From Obelidium mucronatum (Eukaryota > Chytridiomycota > Chytridiomycetes > Chytridiales > Chytriomycetaceae), in NCBI GenBank assembly GCA_025765595.1, contig JAIVFH010000059.1, forward strand, positions 124,001-188,000: a DNA stretch of 64,000 nucleotides, read 5' to 3'. The position numbers and the translations under genes were made by a program. Positions 25,893 through 36,480 of the stretch are shown here, in pieces (positions within the stretch are counted from its first letter, which is position 1; the number at the start of each line of letters is the position of its first letter). The notes under the pieces were generated by a model. That model had not been told where the DNA came from. It saw nothing but the letters and a program-made list of their open reading frames with translations, and ran no database searches.

Positions 25893-27112
25893 ATGGACCT
25901 CGCCTCGCTGCTACTGGACGAGTTTACAGTGTTTCCAGGCTTACTCAATGTCAACGTGGCCAATGAACTGCTTCTAATGGATCCGAGAGTAGTCTCTGTG
26001 CCTGTTGCAGCAGAATATCTTCAGCAGAAGCACCAGCATCTTCATCATCATCATCAAAGCCACCCATCAACATCATTAGTAGAACCAATTACACCGTCTC
26101 CTAGCTCTACGAGCAGTGACCTTGCGCCTATTCCGCTGCTAGTGCCGCCGCCGGCTCCGCTGGCGCCGCCGCAGTCTTCGACTCGGAGGAAAGGGATGTT
26201 GTTTGAATGTTTGACATGTGGAATGCTGTTCAAAACCAAAAAGGTAAACCAGCCCGCCTACCACAAACTGAAACTAAAAAACGACAACAAACAAACAAAA
26301 AAAAGGAACTCGTGCATCATGAACCGAAACATTCAGATGACAGACCATTTGTTGAGTATTTTTTTTTTTTTATAAAGGAGGAAAATTTTTTTTCTTTTTG
26401 ACAAGGGTGGCACTTTTTTTTTATACTGATTCCTTTTTTTTATGTTTTTTGAAATATATAGCCATGCCCGACGTGTGGGAAGTCGTTTAAAAGAAAAATG
26501 GTAGGTTGTGGATTTCTAATTTTTTTGCACAAGTTTTGATGATTTTTTTTTTTTGGGTAGGAACTCAAACAACATAGTATAATCCACACGAACGAGAAAC
26601 CGTTTGAATGTCTTGCGTGTGGGAAAACTTTTAAACGCGCAATGGTGAGTTTTATTTTTATTTTTTTTAATAATATTCTCTATTGAAATAATATCAATAA
26701 ATTTACAATACTCCCCCATATTAGGAATTACGAAGCCATAGTCTAGTACATTCAGATGAGAAACCGTTTACATGCGAACAATGTCCAGCAGCGTACAAAC
26801 GAGCAACTGATTTAAAAATCCACATGATGGATCATTCGAATATGAGGGATTATGCATGCAATGTGTGTGAAAAACAGTTCAAGACGAAAGCAGTTGAGTT
26901 GTGTTTTTTTATTTCTCGTTATTGTATTATTTCCCCCAACTCACATAGACACACACACACACACATACATGCAGGACTTGACGAAACACTCATATGTACA
27001 TTCTCGGGACCTCAGTTTTTCGTGTGAAACGTGCGATAAAAAGTTCAAAACACGCAAGGTTTACTTTTTGTTTTTATTCTTGTGTGTTTCAAAAGAGAAA
27101 AGTGAGTACTGA
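25893..27112 (+). CDS. C2H2 zinc-finger protein A, ending in a half finger
   Basis: Exons 25893-26243, 26306-26350, 26462-26500, 26561-26644, 26725-26892 and 26975-27112 give 274 residues. The N-terminal 100 residues are His/Pro/Ser-rich. Five complete C2H2 fingers follow: ECLTCGMLFKTKK|ELVHHEPKH, then CPTCGKSF, CLACGKTF, CEQCPAAYKRATDLKIH and CNVCEKQF. A sixth begins CETCDKKFKTRK and runs through a potential GTTTAC donor into a stop at 27112 without its two His. Four of the five introns split a finger, all in phase 0 just before the (E/D)L helix start. Probably a DNA-binding nuclear protein. The last exon may be lost, or the donor at 27059 may join elsewhere. Confidence 0.78.
26948..26968. 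repeat. (AC)n microsatellite in intron
   Basis: A CA dinucleotide run of about nine units within intron 5 of zinc-finger gene A, directly before the acceptor. Confidence 0.8.
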
Positions 27113-27293
27113 AATGAACGGCTGAAACTGAACGACAATAGATACTAAACACGCACCGCACGAAGCGGTGTGGGCGGGGCGGGGTGGCAGAGGCGTTTTT
27201 GTGATTTTGGGGGGGAAATCAATAATAAAGCGAAAAAAAGCAAAAAAGCGAAAAACATTTTTCAATAAAAACAAAGGAACTCAAAGCAGCAAC

Positions 27294-28975
27294 ATGGCGT
27301 CCGACCCCGACGAAGACTCGCTCGCGGCGTGGCTCGACGGCGACGGCGACAGCATCGAGTTTGCGTCGGCCGAGGCGGCGGCGGCGGCGCAGGCGCAGGT
27401 GGCGGCGGCGGCGGCAGCGGCAGCGGCAACGGAGCTCGTGCTGGGCGGCGCGCTGGACAGCCTGGACAGTCTGGACAACATGGACAACATGGACGGGCTC
27501 GGCGGCATCGGCGGCATCGACGCCATCGGGATGGACATCGCGATGGACCTCGACGCCGGCCTGGACATGGACAAAAACAACAACAGCAACAACAACAACA
27601 ACAACGCCCCGCCGCCGCCGAAGCTGCTCGCGTGCGGCCAGTGTCCCGCCACATTCACAAACACTCACCAGCTGAACGCACACTCGCTGGTGCACTCGGA
27701 CGTGAAGCCGTACAAGTGCGACCTGTGCTCGGCCACCTTCAAGCGCCCCGCAGAACTGCCGCAGCACATGCTCTATAACCACATGGGAAACCGCGAGTTT
27801 GCATGCAAGACGTGCGAGGAGAAGTTTTCAAGCCAAAAGGTGCGGCGATCGCTATTGTTGTTGTTGTTTTTTTATGGGTTTATTTCTCTCCATTTCTTCG
27901 ATATTTATTTACTTATTTATTTATTTTATTGCACGACTACCCAGGAGTTACGCGATCACAATCTCACCCACATGTCCAAACAATACATGTGTCCAATCTG
28001 CTCAAAGCTCTTTGCTTCCGCCAACCTCCTTCAAAGTCATGGTCTTGTACACACGTCCGAAAAACCATACCAGTGTCTTCAATGTCCTGCTACTTTTAAA
28101 CGTTCAGAATACCTTCGTCAACATGCTCTTGTTCATTCAGATGCAAAACCTTTTGTTTGTAGTGAATGCCAAGAAGGGTTCAAGAGAGCTCAACAGTTGA
28201 AGTTGCATCAATTGAAGCATGTTAAAGCCGCTGGTGCTTTCAAGTGTAAACAGTGTCAGGCTCCGTTTGATTCTAGAGAGGTGAATGATTATATACCGCC
28301 AAAGGCGGTGATTTTATACCGCCTTCATACCGCCGTAGGCGGTGGTTTCATACCGCCTTCATACCGCTGTAGGCGGTGATTGCTGTTTTTTTTTTTTTTT
28401 TTTTTTTTTTTGATTTCTTTTCTCCTTTCTCTTCCTTTCTCCTTCGGCAATGTCATTCCTCCTTTTCTCTTTTTATCTCACACATGCCAATCCAGGAACT
28501 TCAAACGCACAGCAAGGAAGCACATTCTCTTGCTTGTCCAACATGCAACGTAGTCTTCAAGAGACCACACTTGTATGAAAAACATGTTGCCTCACACAAT
28601 GGCGGCGGGAAGGCAGCGTCAGATCTTGTTGAAGCAGATGCTGACAGTGATACAAGTAGTGTTGTCGCCACGCCGAAAACAAACTCCAAGCTGTCGTGTA
28701 AACAATGCAAGGGAAAAGAGTTTCCATCAAAAGAGGTTTTGTTGATGTTTATTTGTTTGTTTGTTTGTTTTATCCAACTGACTGAACCTTTTTTTTTTTT
28801 ATTTATTTAAAAGGCCCTTTTGGCACATAAGCGGTTGCACAAAACGGAAACGTGCGATATTTGCCAACGAAAGTTTTCTAGCTCTAGTAACTTGAAGGTG
28901 CACATTCGTACAAAGCATGGGAATGGGGGAGAAGCGAGCGGCAGCAACACGGGTGCAAGTCAATTGGTTGAATAA
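27294..28975 (+). CDS. C2H2 zinc-finger protein B
   Basis: Exons 27294-27839, 27945-28280, 28496-28735 and 28814-28975 give 427 residues. The GC-rich first exon codes an acidic, Ala-rich N-terminus (DPDEDSLAAWLDGDGDSIEF), repeated LDSLDNMDNMDG segments and a poly-Asn tract. About ten fingers follow, including CGQCPATF, CDLCSATFKRPAELPQH, CKTCEEKFSSQK|ELRDH, CPICSKLF, CLQCPATF, CSECQEGF, CKQCQAPFDSRE|ELQTH, CPTCNVVF, CKQCKGKEFPSKE|ALLAH and CDICQRKF. As in gene A, all three introns are phase 0 at the same place in a finger. Intron 2 (215 nt) carries palindromic repeats. The linker pattern (T/S)(D/E)KPY/F is TFIIIA-like. TFIIIA identity is possible but unproven. Confidence 0.88.
28290..28380. 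repeat. Palindromic ACCGCC/GGCGGT repeat in intron
   Basis: Inside intron 2 of zinc-finger gene B, several TACCGCC and GGCGGT blocks alternate (for example 28302-28317 and 28326-28346), so the RNA could form short GC hairpins. A 20+ base T run follows at 28387-28411. Confidence 0.8.
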
Positions 28976-29065
28976 ACTTTTACTACTAAATAGGTTTATT
29001 CATTGGTTGAATGGCGTACTCGTGAATGTGCAACATGGAGATTTAACGCAAAGTACAAGTTTTTA

Positions 29066-30552
29066 TCATAACCATGATGCCTTTTGAGACTGAGGGGCTT
29101 GTTGTTGTTGAGGTGGTGGTGGTGCCCCTGCCACTTGAGGTTGACCAACAAGCCACGGCGCCAATTGGCTTTGATTAGAACTTGACGCCACAGCCGGTGG
29201 CGGCTGCTCCACCCTTTGATTTACACTTGGCGGCAAATTCTGTTGCACCCCCCCTCTCCCACAGTTAAGTCCTGCGTGCAATGCAGCCGTCAAACTACGT
29301 GGGTGTGAAATAGGAAAGTCGGCACTACTCTCCCAAACAATGATTCCGGCCAACCCCTTCTCATGAACATAGGCGCATTTCGCTTGCACGCTCTGGACAG
29401 AGTCATACGAGTTCAAGACACGTTTCACTGGATCATAAGAGTAAGTAGCCTTTGCCTGATCATCCCAATATTCAGTCGCCCCTGCCACAGGAAGCTGCTT
29501 ATAATCCACAACGCCGTCTTCCCAAGACTTGTCTGGACAAGCACCCGACGCCTGCTGCGCCAGCCCGCCAGTATTCGCGAAACCCCTGGAATACAACGCG
29601 ACGCCAATAATGAGCTTTGACGCGGGCACACCTTTGCCGATCAGAAAGTCGACTGCGCGCTCAATGGACAAGGGGCAGTACGGCGTGGTCCTGAGGTTTG
29701 CGTGGTGACCGGCCAGACACGGGCCCCAGGCGGACGACGCAAAGTCGTAGGTCATGATGTTGAGCGTCGCCAGGGTTTGGCTCATTGCGGCGAGCGGCAG
29801 CGCCGACATTTTCGCGGGGTCGCCGACGACGCAGGCCGAGAGTTCGACGCGCGCCAGGTTGGCGGTCGCGTCAAGGGTGCGGCGCAGGTCGCTGAGGAAT
29901 GCGGCGAAATTGGCGGCGTCGTCGGGCCGCGTTTCGTTTCCGGCGGCGCCGTAGTTGCAGCCGGCCGGCGAAATGTGTTCCCAGTCGCTACGTTTGCGGG
30001 GGAAAAAAGTCAAACGATCAACAAGGGGGGAAAAAGGAAAAAAAAAGCACTCAACAAGTCAATGCGGTCGAATAGTCCGGGATACTTTTGGAGAATCGCA
30101 ACGATTTCGCAAATGAAGGCATGGCGCGCTGCTGGTGTCGATACGGCAGACGAGAACCGCTTGGAATACGACCATCCGCCAATCGAGAGACCAAGGCGGA
30201 ATTGTTTTCCCTGACTGGATTACATATTTGATTGTTGTGAAGATGAGTTTCAGACACTTCACGATGCAAAAACATCATACCGCTTAAGCTTCAAGAACTG
30301 GCCAAATTGGCCGAAATACGCATCAGCGTCTGAGTCGGAAGGTGATACGCCTTCGCCTGGTCCGTATCGCTTGTCCGTGTCAGCCCACGGATCGCTACTT
30401 GTTGGAACCAGAAAGCCATTCTTCTCTCTCAGATCAAAGAATGAATAATTGATGTCGCTGATACAATCGATTGGAATATCCTTGACTTGGAAGTTGCGGC
30501 CATAGCACGCCCAATTCGTGTGGTAATAAATGAGACGTTTTGTGGATGCCAT
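29066..30552 (-). CDS. GH18 chitinase-like protein
   Basis: Exons 30281-30552, 30056-30214 and 29066-29987 give 450 residues from the ATG at 30552. The start of the TIM barrel is clear (KRLIYYHTNWACYGRNFQVKDIP, INYSFFDL). SIGGWSYS and the catalytic motif DRIDFDWE follow; the DWE codons are completed across intron 2, which has a GTTGAG donor. MTYDF and WDDQAKATY fit bacterial-type GH18 chitinases. The C-terminus is a Pro/Gln-rich tail. No signal peptide is present on this model, although the family is usually secreted. The coding-like segment just upstream (30586-31132) may be its missing N-terminus, but the phases do not join. Likely hydrolyses chitin in wall growth or feeding. Confidence 0.85.
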
Positions 30553-30585
30553 CCTGTTTTTTGCAAGTTTTTATTTTCGGTGCTC

Positions 30586-31132
30586 AACACAAACCTACAC
30601 CTCCTTTTTTCCAAGCAGGCTTACCAAGCGTTGCCATAATCAAATCCGCTGACTGCTTATTGTAATAATCTGATGGGTTCCGAACCGTGATGTCCCCCAA
30701 CGTAACTGGAAACAATCCAACTTGATCAATCGAGGGACATTTCGTCAAGGGATGGAAAGCTTTGAGCGTAATCGGGCCAATCTTATTGATCAAGTAAATA
30801 TCCAATCCTTCCTCTGAATCAAAATCCGCTGACTTGAAACTGCTTGTCATCAGAATTTCAGAAACACCACTATCAACCAAGTTCGACCAGGCGTACGTTT
30901 GGTGGATTCAAAACTTGTAATCCAGATAGGGAAGACTGCCTTCCATTACCACTTCATCATCCTCTCCCAACACTTCCCTGCGAGAGCAATACTCGACTTG
31001 ATGTCCTTTTTTTTTGGTCGACTGTGCTCGAGCTTTTCCCCTTCTTTCCAACCTTGCGTCAATGTCAGGATCAGAGAGAATCTTTGGCAAGAGACTTGAC
31101 CCTGTGTCTTTTTTCAAATATTCGGTTTAGTT
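30586..31132 (-). pseudogene. Coding-like segment upstream of the chitinase, interrupted by TGA
   Basis: One frame stays open from 31132 down to 30586 except for a single TGA at 30908-30910. It reads KKDTGSSLLPKILSDPDID to SLPYLDYKF, TGA, then IHQTYAWSNLVDSGVSEILM and onward to DLIMATLG. A strong GTAAGC donor follows at 30624 and an AACAG acceptor lies one base before the chitinase ATG, but splicing them puts the chitinase out of frame. A 44-nt intron over the TGA is possible but weak. I do not recognise the family. It may be the decayed 5' part of the chitinase or a separate broken gene. Confidence 0.4.
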
Positions 31133-33880
31133 GTTTTTTCTTACAATTGTTGGCCAGTGAAACTGTTGAAAACACTTCAATAAAATTTACACAATTGAAA
31201 CAGCAGAGGAACATTCCTCACCCAGAAAAGAAACATGAAAAATATATCATCATGTTGTAGTGACACAGCACTAGACAATCACAGCCACAATGTGTTTAGG
31301 GGCAAAAAAAAAAAAAAAAGCAACCTATGACTCGCAATGTAGAATACAATAAACACAACAGCTTTATTGAATTAATGCCACGCAAACTCTAATATACCAC
31401 GAATTCTAAAGTGGGTACGTGGCTGTCAGCCCTCCTTTATAGCACACTGACCACTCACCATGATCTTTGACACCCAATTTAGTGGAAATGTGGTTGTCCT
31501 TGTCAAGATAAGTAAGACATAGGGTTGGTTGTTTGTTGATTTTGTTGGTGATTCTGAGAGGCAAACATCAGGAGTGAACTGCAGGTGAAGATTGAAATGA
31601 TGAGTCAATTGATACTAAGAGTGGACATAGACATTGAGATTGAGGCTATAGCATTCAGGAACATACAGCATGGCATTGACAAATTCTGGTTTGCCCTTGA
31701 TACCACCAAGAAGGGATACACCTATAGTCCTATTTAACAGAGAGTTTAGGGGAGAGACATGCTATTTTTCAAATTTATTATTGAAGGTTGCCTTTTTCTA
31801 TTGGTTAATGGGCTGTTGTTTTGGCACGGACCGGGGGCTGCCAGTTCAAACTGAGCCATTTTGCTTATTGAATAAACCATGGGTTTAATTCTGTCCTGTT
31901 TGGCTTGTAGCCATAAAGCTATCAGAAGATTTTGTCTGTCTCACACTTTCGAGTCACAATGACTCATTTTCACAATTTTTTCTGGTTCTGGTGGCTCTTG
32001 GCACTAAACTAGTGCATGAGGACGCCGCATGCCAGCACTTGTTGTCAAATTGACCATAGGGATGTAGTAAAGTACCAATGTAGGTAATTGTGAAACACAG
32101 AGTACTTCTGATAGGATGGCATTGGAGAATAAGGACAGGATGGGGTGGCCTCCAATGCCAGAAGTGCTCTGAAAGCATTCTCATGTCAGATCTTGAGACA
32201 AAGAACTGCCACTAATACTGTTGGCATAAAAGTTACTGTTGATTAACATATCATAAGGAGAAGCCTTGGCTTGGATACAAAATGGAATTGCAGTACGGCA
32301 AAAGATGGTTAAGTTTATCCAAGCTGGCATAGAAAGAATTTTAAACAAAGAAGAAGAAATAGAAAGATTTTGCTGATCTGCTGGTGAGAGAGTAGAAGCA
32401 TGTGGTTTGGACTTGGGAGTGGCAGGATTAGACTTTCTTGCAGACATAAAAGTGAAAGGAGGTTGGAACATCAGATTGAGTCCCATCAAGTTCAAATTTA
32501 TCATCAAACCTTAGCTGCAAGAGTTGTGTGGTTCTTTAGCACATCTGAATTTTTCATCATCTGATTCCAGTGTCCTGCACAATTTATCTGAAATATCTTC
32601 TTCCAAAGTCTGCTCCCAGGTTTTTTCAATTAACTAGTATAATGTTTTCATGGTCTTCTTCAAATCCTTCATGTTCAAAGACTGGAATACTTGGATCCAG
32701 TGTTTCCTTGTTAATTTTAGTTGCAATTATACCCTCAATTTCTTGCTCTTGGCAGCCCTAAGGTATCTGCTCCATTGGTCCCCAAAGAATCCTCAATTGC
32801 ATTGGTGGCTGCAATTTCTTCCCTCCATTTTTTTTAGAATCTTGCCATTTTTTGATTGCGCAATTCTCTTACAATTCAAAAATATGAGTTTTGAAACTCT
32901 TGTGAAAACACTTGACATTCATGTCATATTTTGGGGGGTGAGTTGGCATTTTCTTTCATTTTATATGTACTAACATTGAGTCCAGTCAATCCTCAAGCCA
33001 GTGGCACAACAGCCGTCATCAGCAATATCAGCAGTATTACCACCAAATGCCACCACCTGTAGATCCAGGTCTCTCAAAAAATTGTGTCACTCTCTTGAAT
33101 AGCATACACGCCTTCATGCGGAGAATATCCAGAGTTTGAAAGACTCTGTTGCTGCAAACACCGCCCAATCACTCGTATTGGGCAAACTGTTGATGGTGTT
33201 GCAAAGCAAGCAAACACAGTGGATACAGTTCAATCATGTATATTCAAAGGGTTCTTTACAGCACAACAATCAAAAAGTATCCATCCACAATTGCAAAGTC
33301 TCAAATTAAGGAACTGCTAATTGTTTTTTGATCAGCAGTGTAGGAGTTGATGAGAAGGCCATCTTGGTCCATTAGGTGCCTCTGAAATTATAGTTTAGAA
33401 TCTAATAGCTTTATTGGTTACAACTGCAGAGATTGATTTGTGAAAACGGTATGTTTCTTTCCTCCTGACTATTTTGCAATTAGAAGGACTCTAGGTCAAC
33501 AGGAAATACGGCAAGAAAAACAATTATTAAAATATCTGTTTTCTAATCTGATCTTCTTTCACTATACTACAGGTGGGGAATACTGTCAACCTGCCTCAGA
33601 GTTCCGGTGTTCTGAATGAGATTACACATTATTAAATATTACTATTTATCTCTGATGCCACCATCACCTGCAACGCCATTGTCTCCACACTCTGGCGCAG
33701 ACAATGTTAATTTTATTTTGTTCATTATGCTGATGACCTTTTTTTATTTTAAAATCCCAAGGTTTGGCATGTTGTGCCAGCTTCACATTCTTGGCTAAAC
33801 TACACGGCCAATTGAAGCAGGTTTCTTTATTGCTCTTTATTGACAGACAGCAACAATGAACCAAGGTACAGGGGTGTTTG
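31133..33880. other. Gene-poor repeat-derived region
   Basis: No supported gene in about 2.7 kb. A 16-base poly(A) at 31304-31319 may be a retroposon tail. On the - strand near 31440-31740 there are coding-like stretches (VSLLGGIKGKPEFVNAMLYV) broken by stops. Composition is more AT-rich and less ordered than in the flanking genes. Probably old mobile-element debris. Confidence 0.5.
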
Positions 33881-34991
33881 AATGAGTGATCTTGATCAGA
33901 TCACACCTTTGACACTTCCTTGTTTACAAACAGGATCATCCTCATCTTCCACCTCGAAAGTGTCAGCCAATTCATTGACTTCGGCAAATGATGTTGATGA
34001 ACAGCATTTGTATCTTCCTTTTGTTTTTTTGGCTAAACTATACATCTACACCAACACCCAAAATATAGGTTTGTATTTTGTTGAAAATGTACTCAGTAGC
34101 ATGACAAATGTCCAAACCCCCGACGGTGGAATTTCGGATTTCATGGTTGATTTTTGGAAAAAATTTGATAATAGCATTGGGAAGTTGACGGAACACACAA
34201 ACACATTGATGTTGATCATCCTCATGTTTGGACACATGACAAAGGTTCTTGATTTTCTGGAACCATCAAATGTACTACAAACAGATCTGGAGCCATTGTC
34301 ACATTTCAGGCCTGTGAAAATGTGTACCAAATGTTAACCAAAGAAACATGGGCAAGCAAAGCAACTAGCCAATAAGGCAAGTGGAAACGATCATATGTAT
34401 AAACACATTTTACCTTCTGAATAGATTGCTGTTATGTTGCAACTTCTGATCAACAACAAGATTGAACCATTCACCGCCTTGGATCTCTGTATAAGACGGG
34501 ATAAGTTGGTAATTGATTCCCTCAGCCCAAGGGATGTTGCAACGCGATTAGCCAAAGATTCAAGGGCTATTCTTCCGGCCTTTGAGAAAATGTTGCTGTA
34601 AGCTGAAGGGAGTGTTATCAACAGCAAGACAGTTGATAAGTTGTATTTAGTCCTTGTTGAATTAGGATGATTGGGAGGTTGCAGATTTTGAGGCGTTGGT
34701 CAGTGCAAAATTGAGTTCTATACAACCACGGGTACAAAGACAACAGGTAAGATATCATTTTAATCATTAAAATATCTTCTCCACTTTCTCTTTGCTCAAT
34801 TTTATTTAAAAATTTTATTTGAAAACAAAAACCCGGCTCCTAAATCCTACCACATTGTTGGGGGTGATGGGGAAGGAAGAAAAAGGCCCAAGAGAAAGGC
34901 AGCTTCCTCCAGTTCTCCATCACAAGGAAAACCCCCAACCAAACGAGTAATAGAGGACACTGCAAGTGATTTGGAAGGCGGTGGTGAAAGT

Positions 34992-35022
<31 letters not shown>

Positions 35023-36480
35023 TCCTTAGGGGAAACTGACAGGTCCCCCAAAGGGGAAGGGGAAGGGGAGAGGGAAAGCTGCTCCCAAGGAGAAAAATGA
35101 AATTGAAGAGGATGAAGACTTTTATTATGGGGGAAACAGTCCGTATAACTCAGAAGCAAGGGGGCAAGACTCGCACCAAAAGGAAAAGGAGTATTCAATA
35201 GAGGACATAGAGCTATTCAAGGAATGGCTACAGAAAAAGGAGTCTTTCAGTGAGAGTACTTAAGCAGATATTGTGTTTTGTGACTATTTGCATTTTTCAA
35301 TGCATTTAGATTGGGAATCAGAATTAAATCTGGAATCAGACTCTGCGAAACCTGAGGACCCCACCCAGTCTTCCATGAATAATCCTGAACCAAATACCTC
35401 TACAAACCTCACCACCTCTATTTATCTCTCAAAACCTCAAATCAGTACATGGCCGCTTCCAACAATTTATACTGAGGAGAAAAACATGCCAATCTCAGAA
35501 ATCCTCCCAACATTAGCCAGCTCATAAACTAATACCAGGATAAAACTGGCATTGTTAAAACCCTGTTGGCTGATAATGTCACTTTTGTACCATCCAGCAT
35601 GGATTGGTGAAGGCAATTATTAACGTGTTTTTGGGTGGTTGGAGTATGTTTTGAAGCTTTCAATTTATATTTGTTGGTGAGAGTTGGAGTCACCTGGGTA
35701 AGAACGTGTTGTGTTTCCTAAAAGCTTCAGAGCACCTACTTTACTTAAGAACTATTTTTTTTATTTATATAGAATATGCTTCAGACTCAAGGACTCGATA
35801 TGCTGATTATGATGATTGTATCAAGCAAATAACAACAAATACTTTGCTACTGGGCTATATTACGCTTGCTTCTATTGTGTTCATTACATCCAAGATTATT
35901 CATCATTTGGACTGGGACATCACAGGCTGGATGAATTCTTCTGTTCTTCCTGCAAGGTTACCCGCAGCAACACCAATCAATTTTCACCAGAATATCAGAG
36001 GGTTTCTAGTAATCTGGCCGGCTGTTTTTTGGTCTAGTGGTGTGGACAACTGGAAGCGGTGGGATTGGTCTTCTGGCAATCGCCACAGTATTGCTGGTCA
36101 AAATCTGATCACAAGCCTGACGCCTGCCAGTTCCAAATATTGAGGTGTATGTTGGCCAGGCTTTGTTTTTACAACAAACAATGCCATCATGTTCCACAAA
36201 AATAGGGCATCTCATAGAAAGAAAGCATCTGCTGTGGCTGAAAAAAGAACTACTTCACCCGAGGAGCACCGGCAGCAACTGTCATGCAATCATTGATTTC
36301 AGATATTTTTTTGAGCACTTTGATGCCCATCACAAGATGATGCTGACCTTGATTCTAGCCACCTCAGAAACTTCTGTCCCCAATTTGACCATTTGCATCC
36401 AGCTTCTGACAAGCCGGACACCCCAGTTTCGGAACCAGCCACAAAATCTTGAACAAAAACAGTTTTAATTATTCAACACA
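33880..36480 (+). pseudogene. Decayed multi-fragment coding-like region
   Basis: Several coding-like pieces occur on + in different frames with stops between: one at 34433-34600 (KIEPFTALDLCIRRDKLVID), a basic one at 34868-34980 (KRPKRKAASSSSPSQGKPPT) that runs into a poly(G) tract, an acidic one at about 35090-35255 (NEIEEDEDFYYGGNSPYNSE) and one at 35310-35527. No family recognised and no join restores a long frame. Best read as the remains of a mobile element or lost gene. Confidence 0.4.
34992..35021 (+). repeat. 30-base poly(G) tract
   Basis: An uninterrupted run of 30 G, inside a coding-like acidic/Gly segment. It could fold as a G-quadruplex and is also a common place for sequencing length errors. 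Confidence 0.9.

Noticed and set aside
28290..28380. CRISPR-like array
   Set aside because: Short palindromic repeats without regular spacers, in a spliced intron of a fungal nuclear gene.
31253..31253. Signal-peptide start (MMIYFSCFFS) for the segment upstream of the chitinase
   Set aside because: The GTGAGG donor and downstream acceptors do not keep the frame when joined to the segment.
31253..31358. 106-bp TGTTG...CAACA block as another solo LTR
   Set aside because: Termini fit but the inside does not resemble the three confirmed LTR copies and no target duplication was seen.
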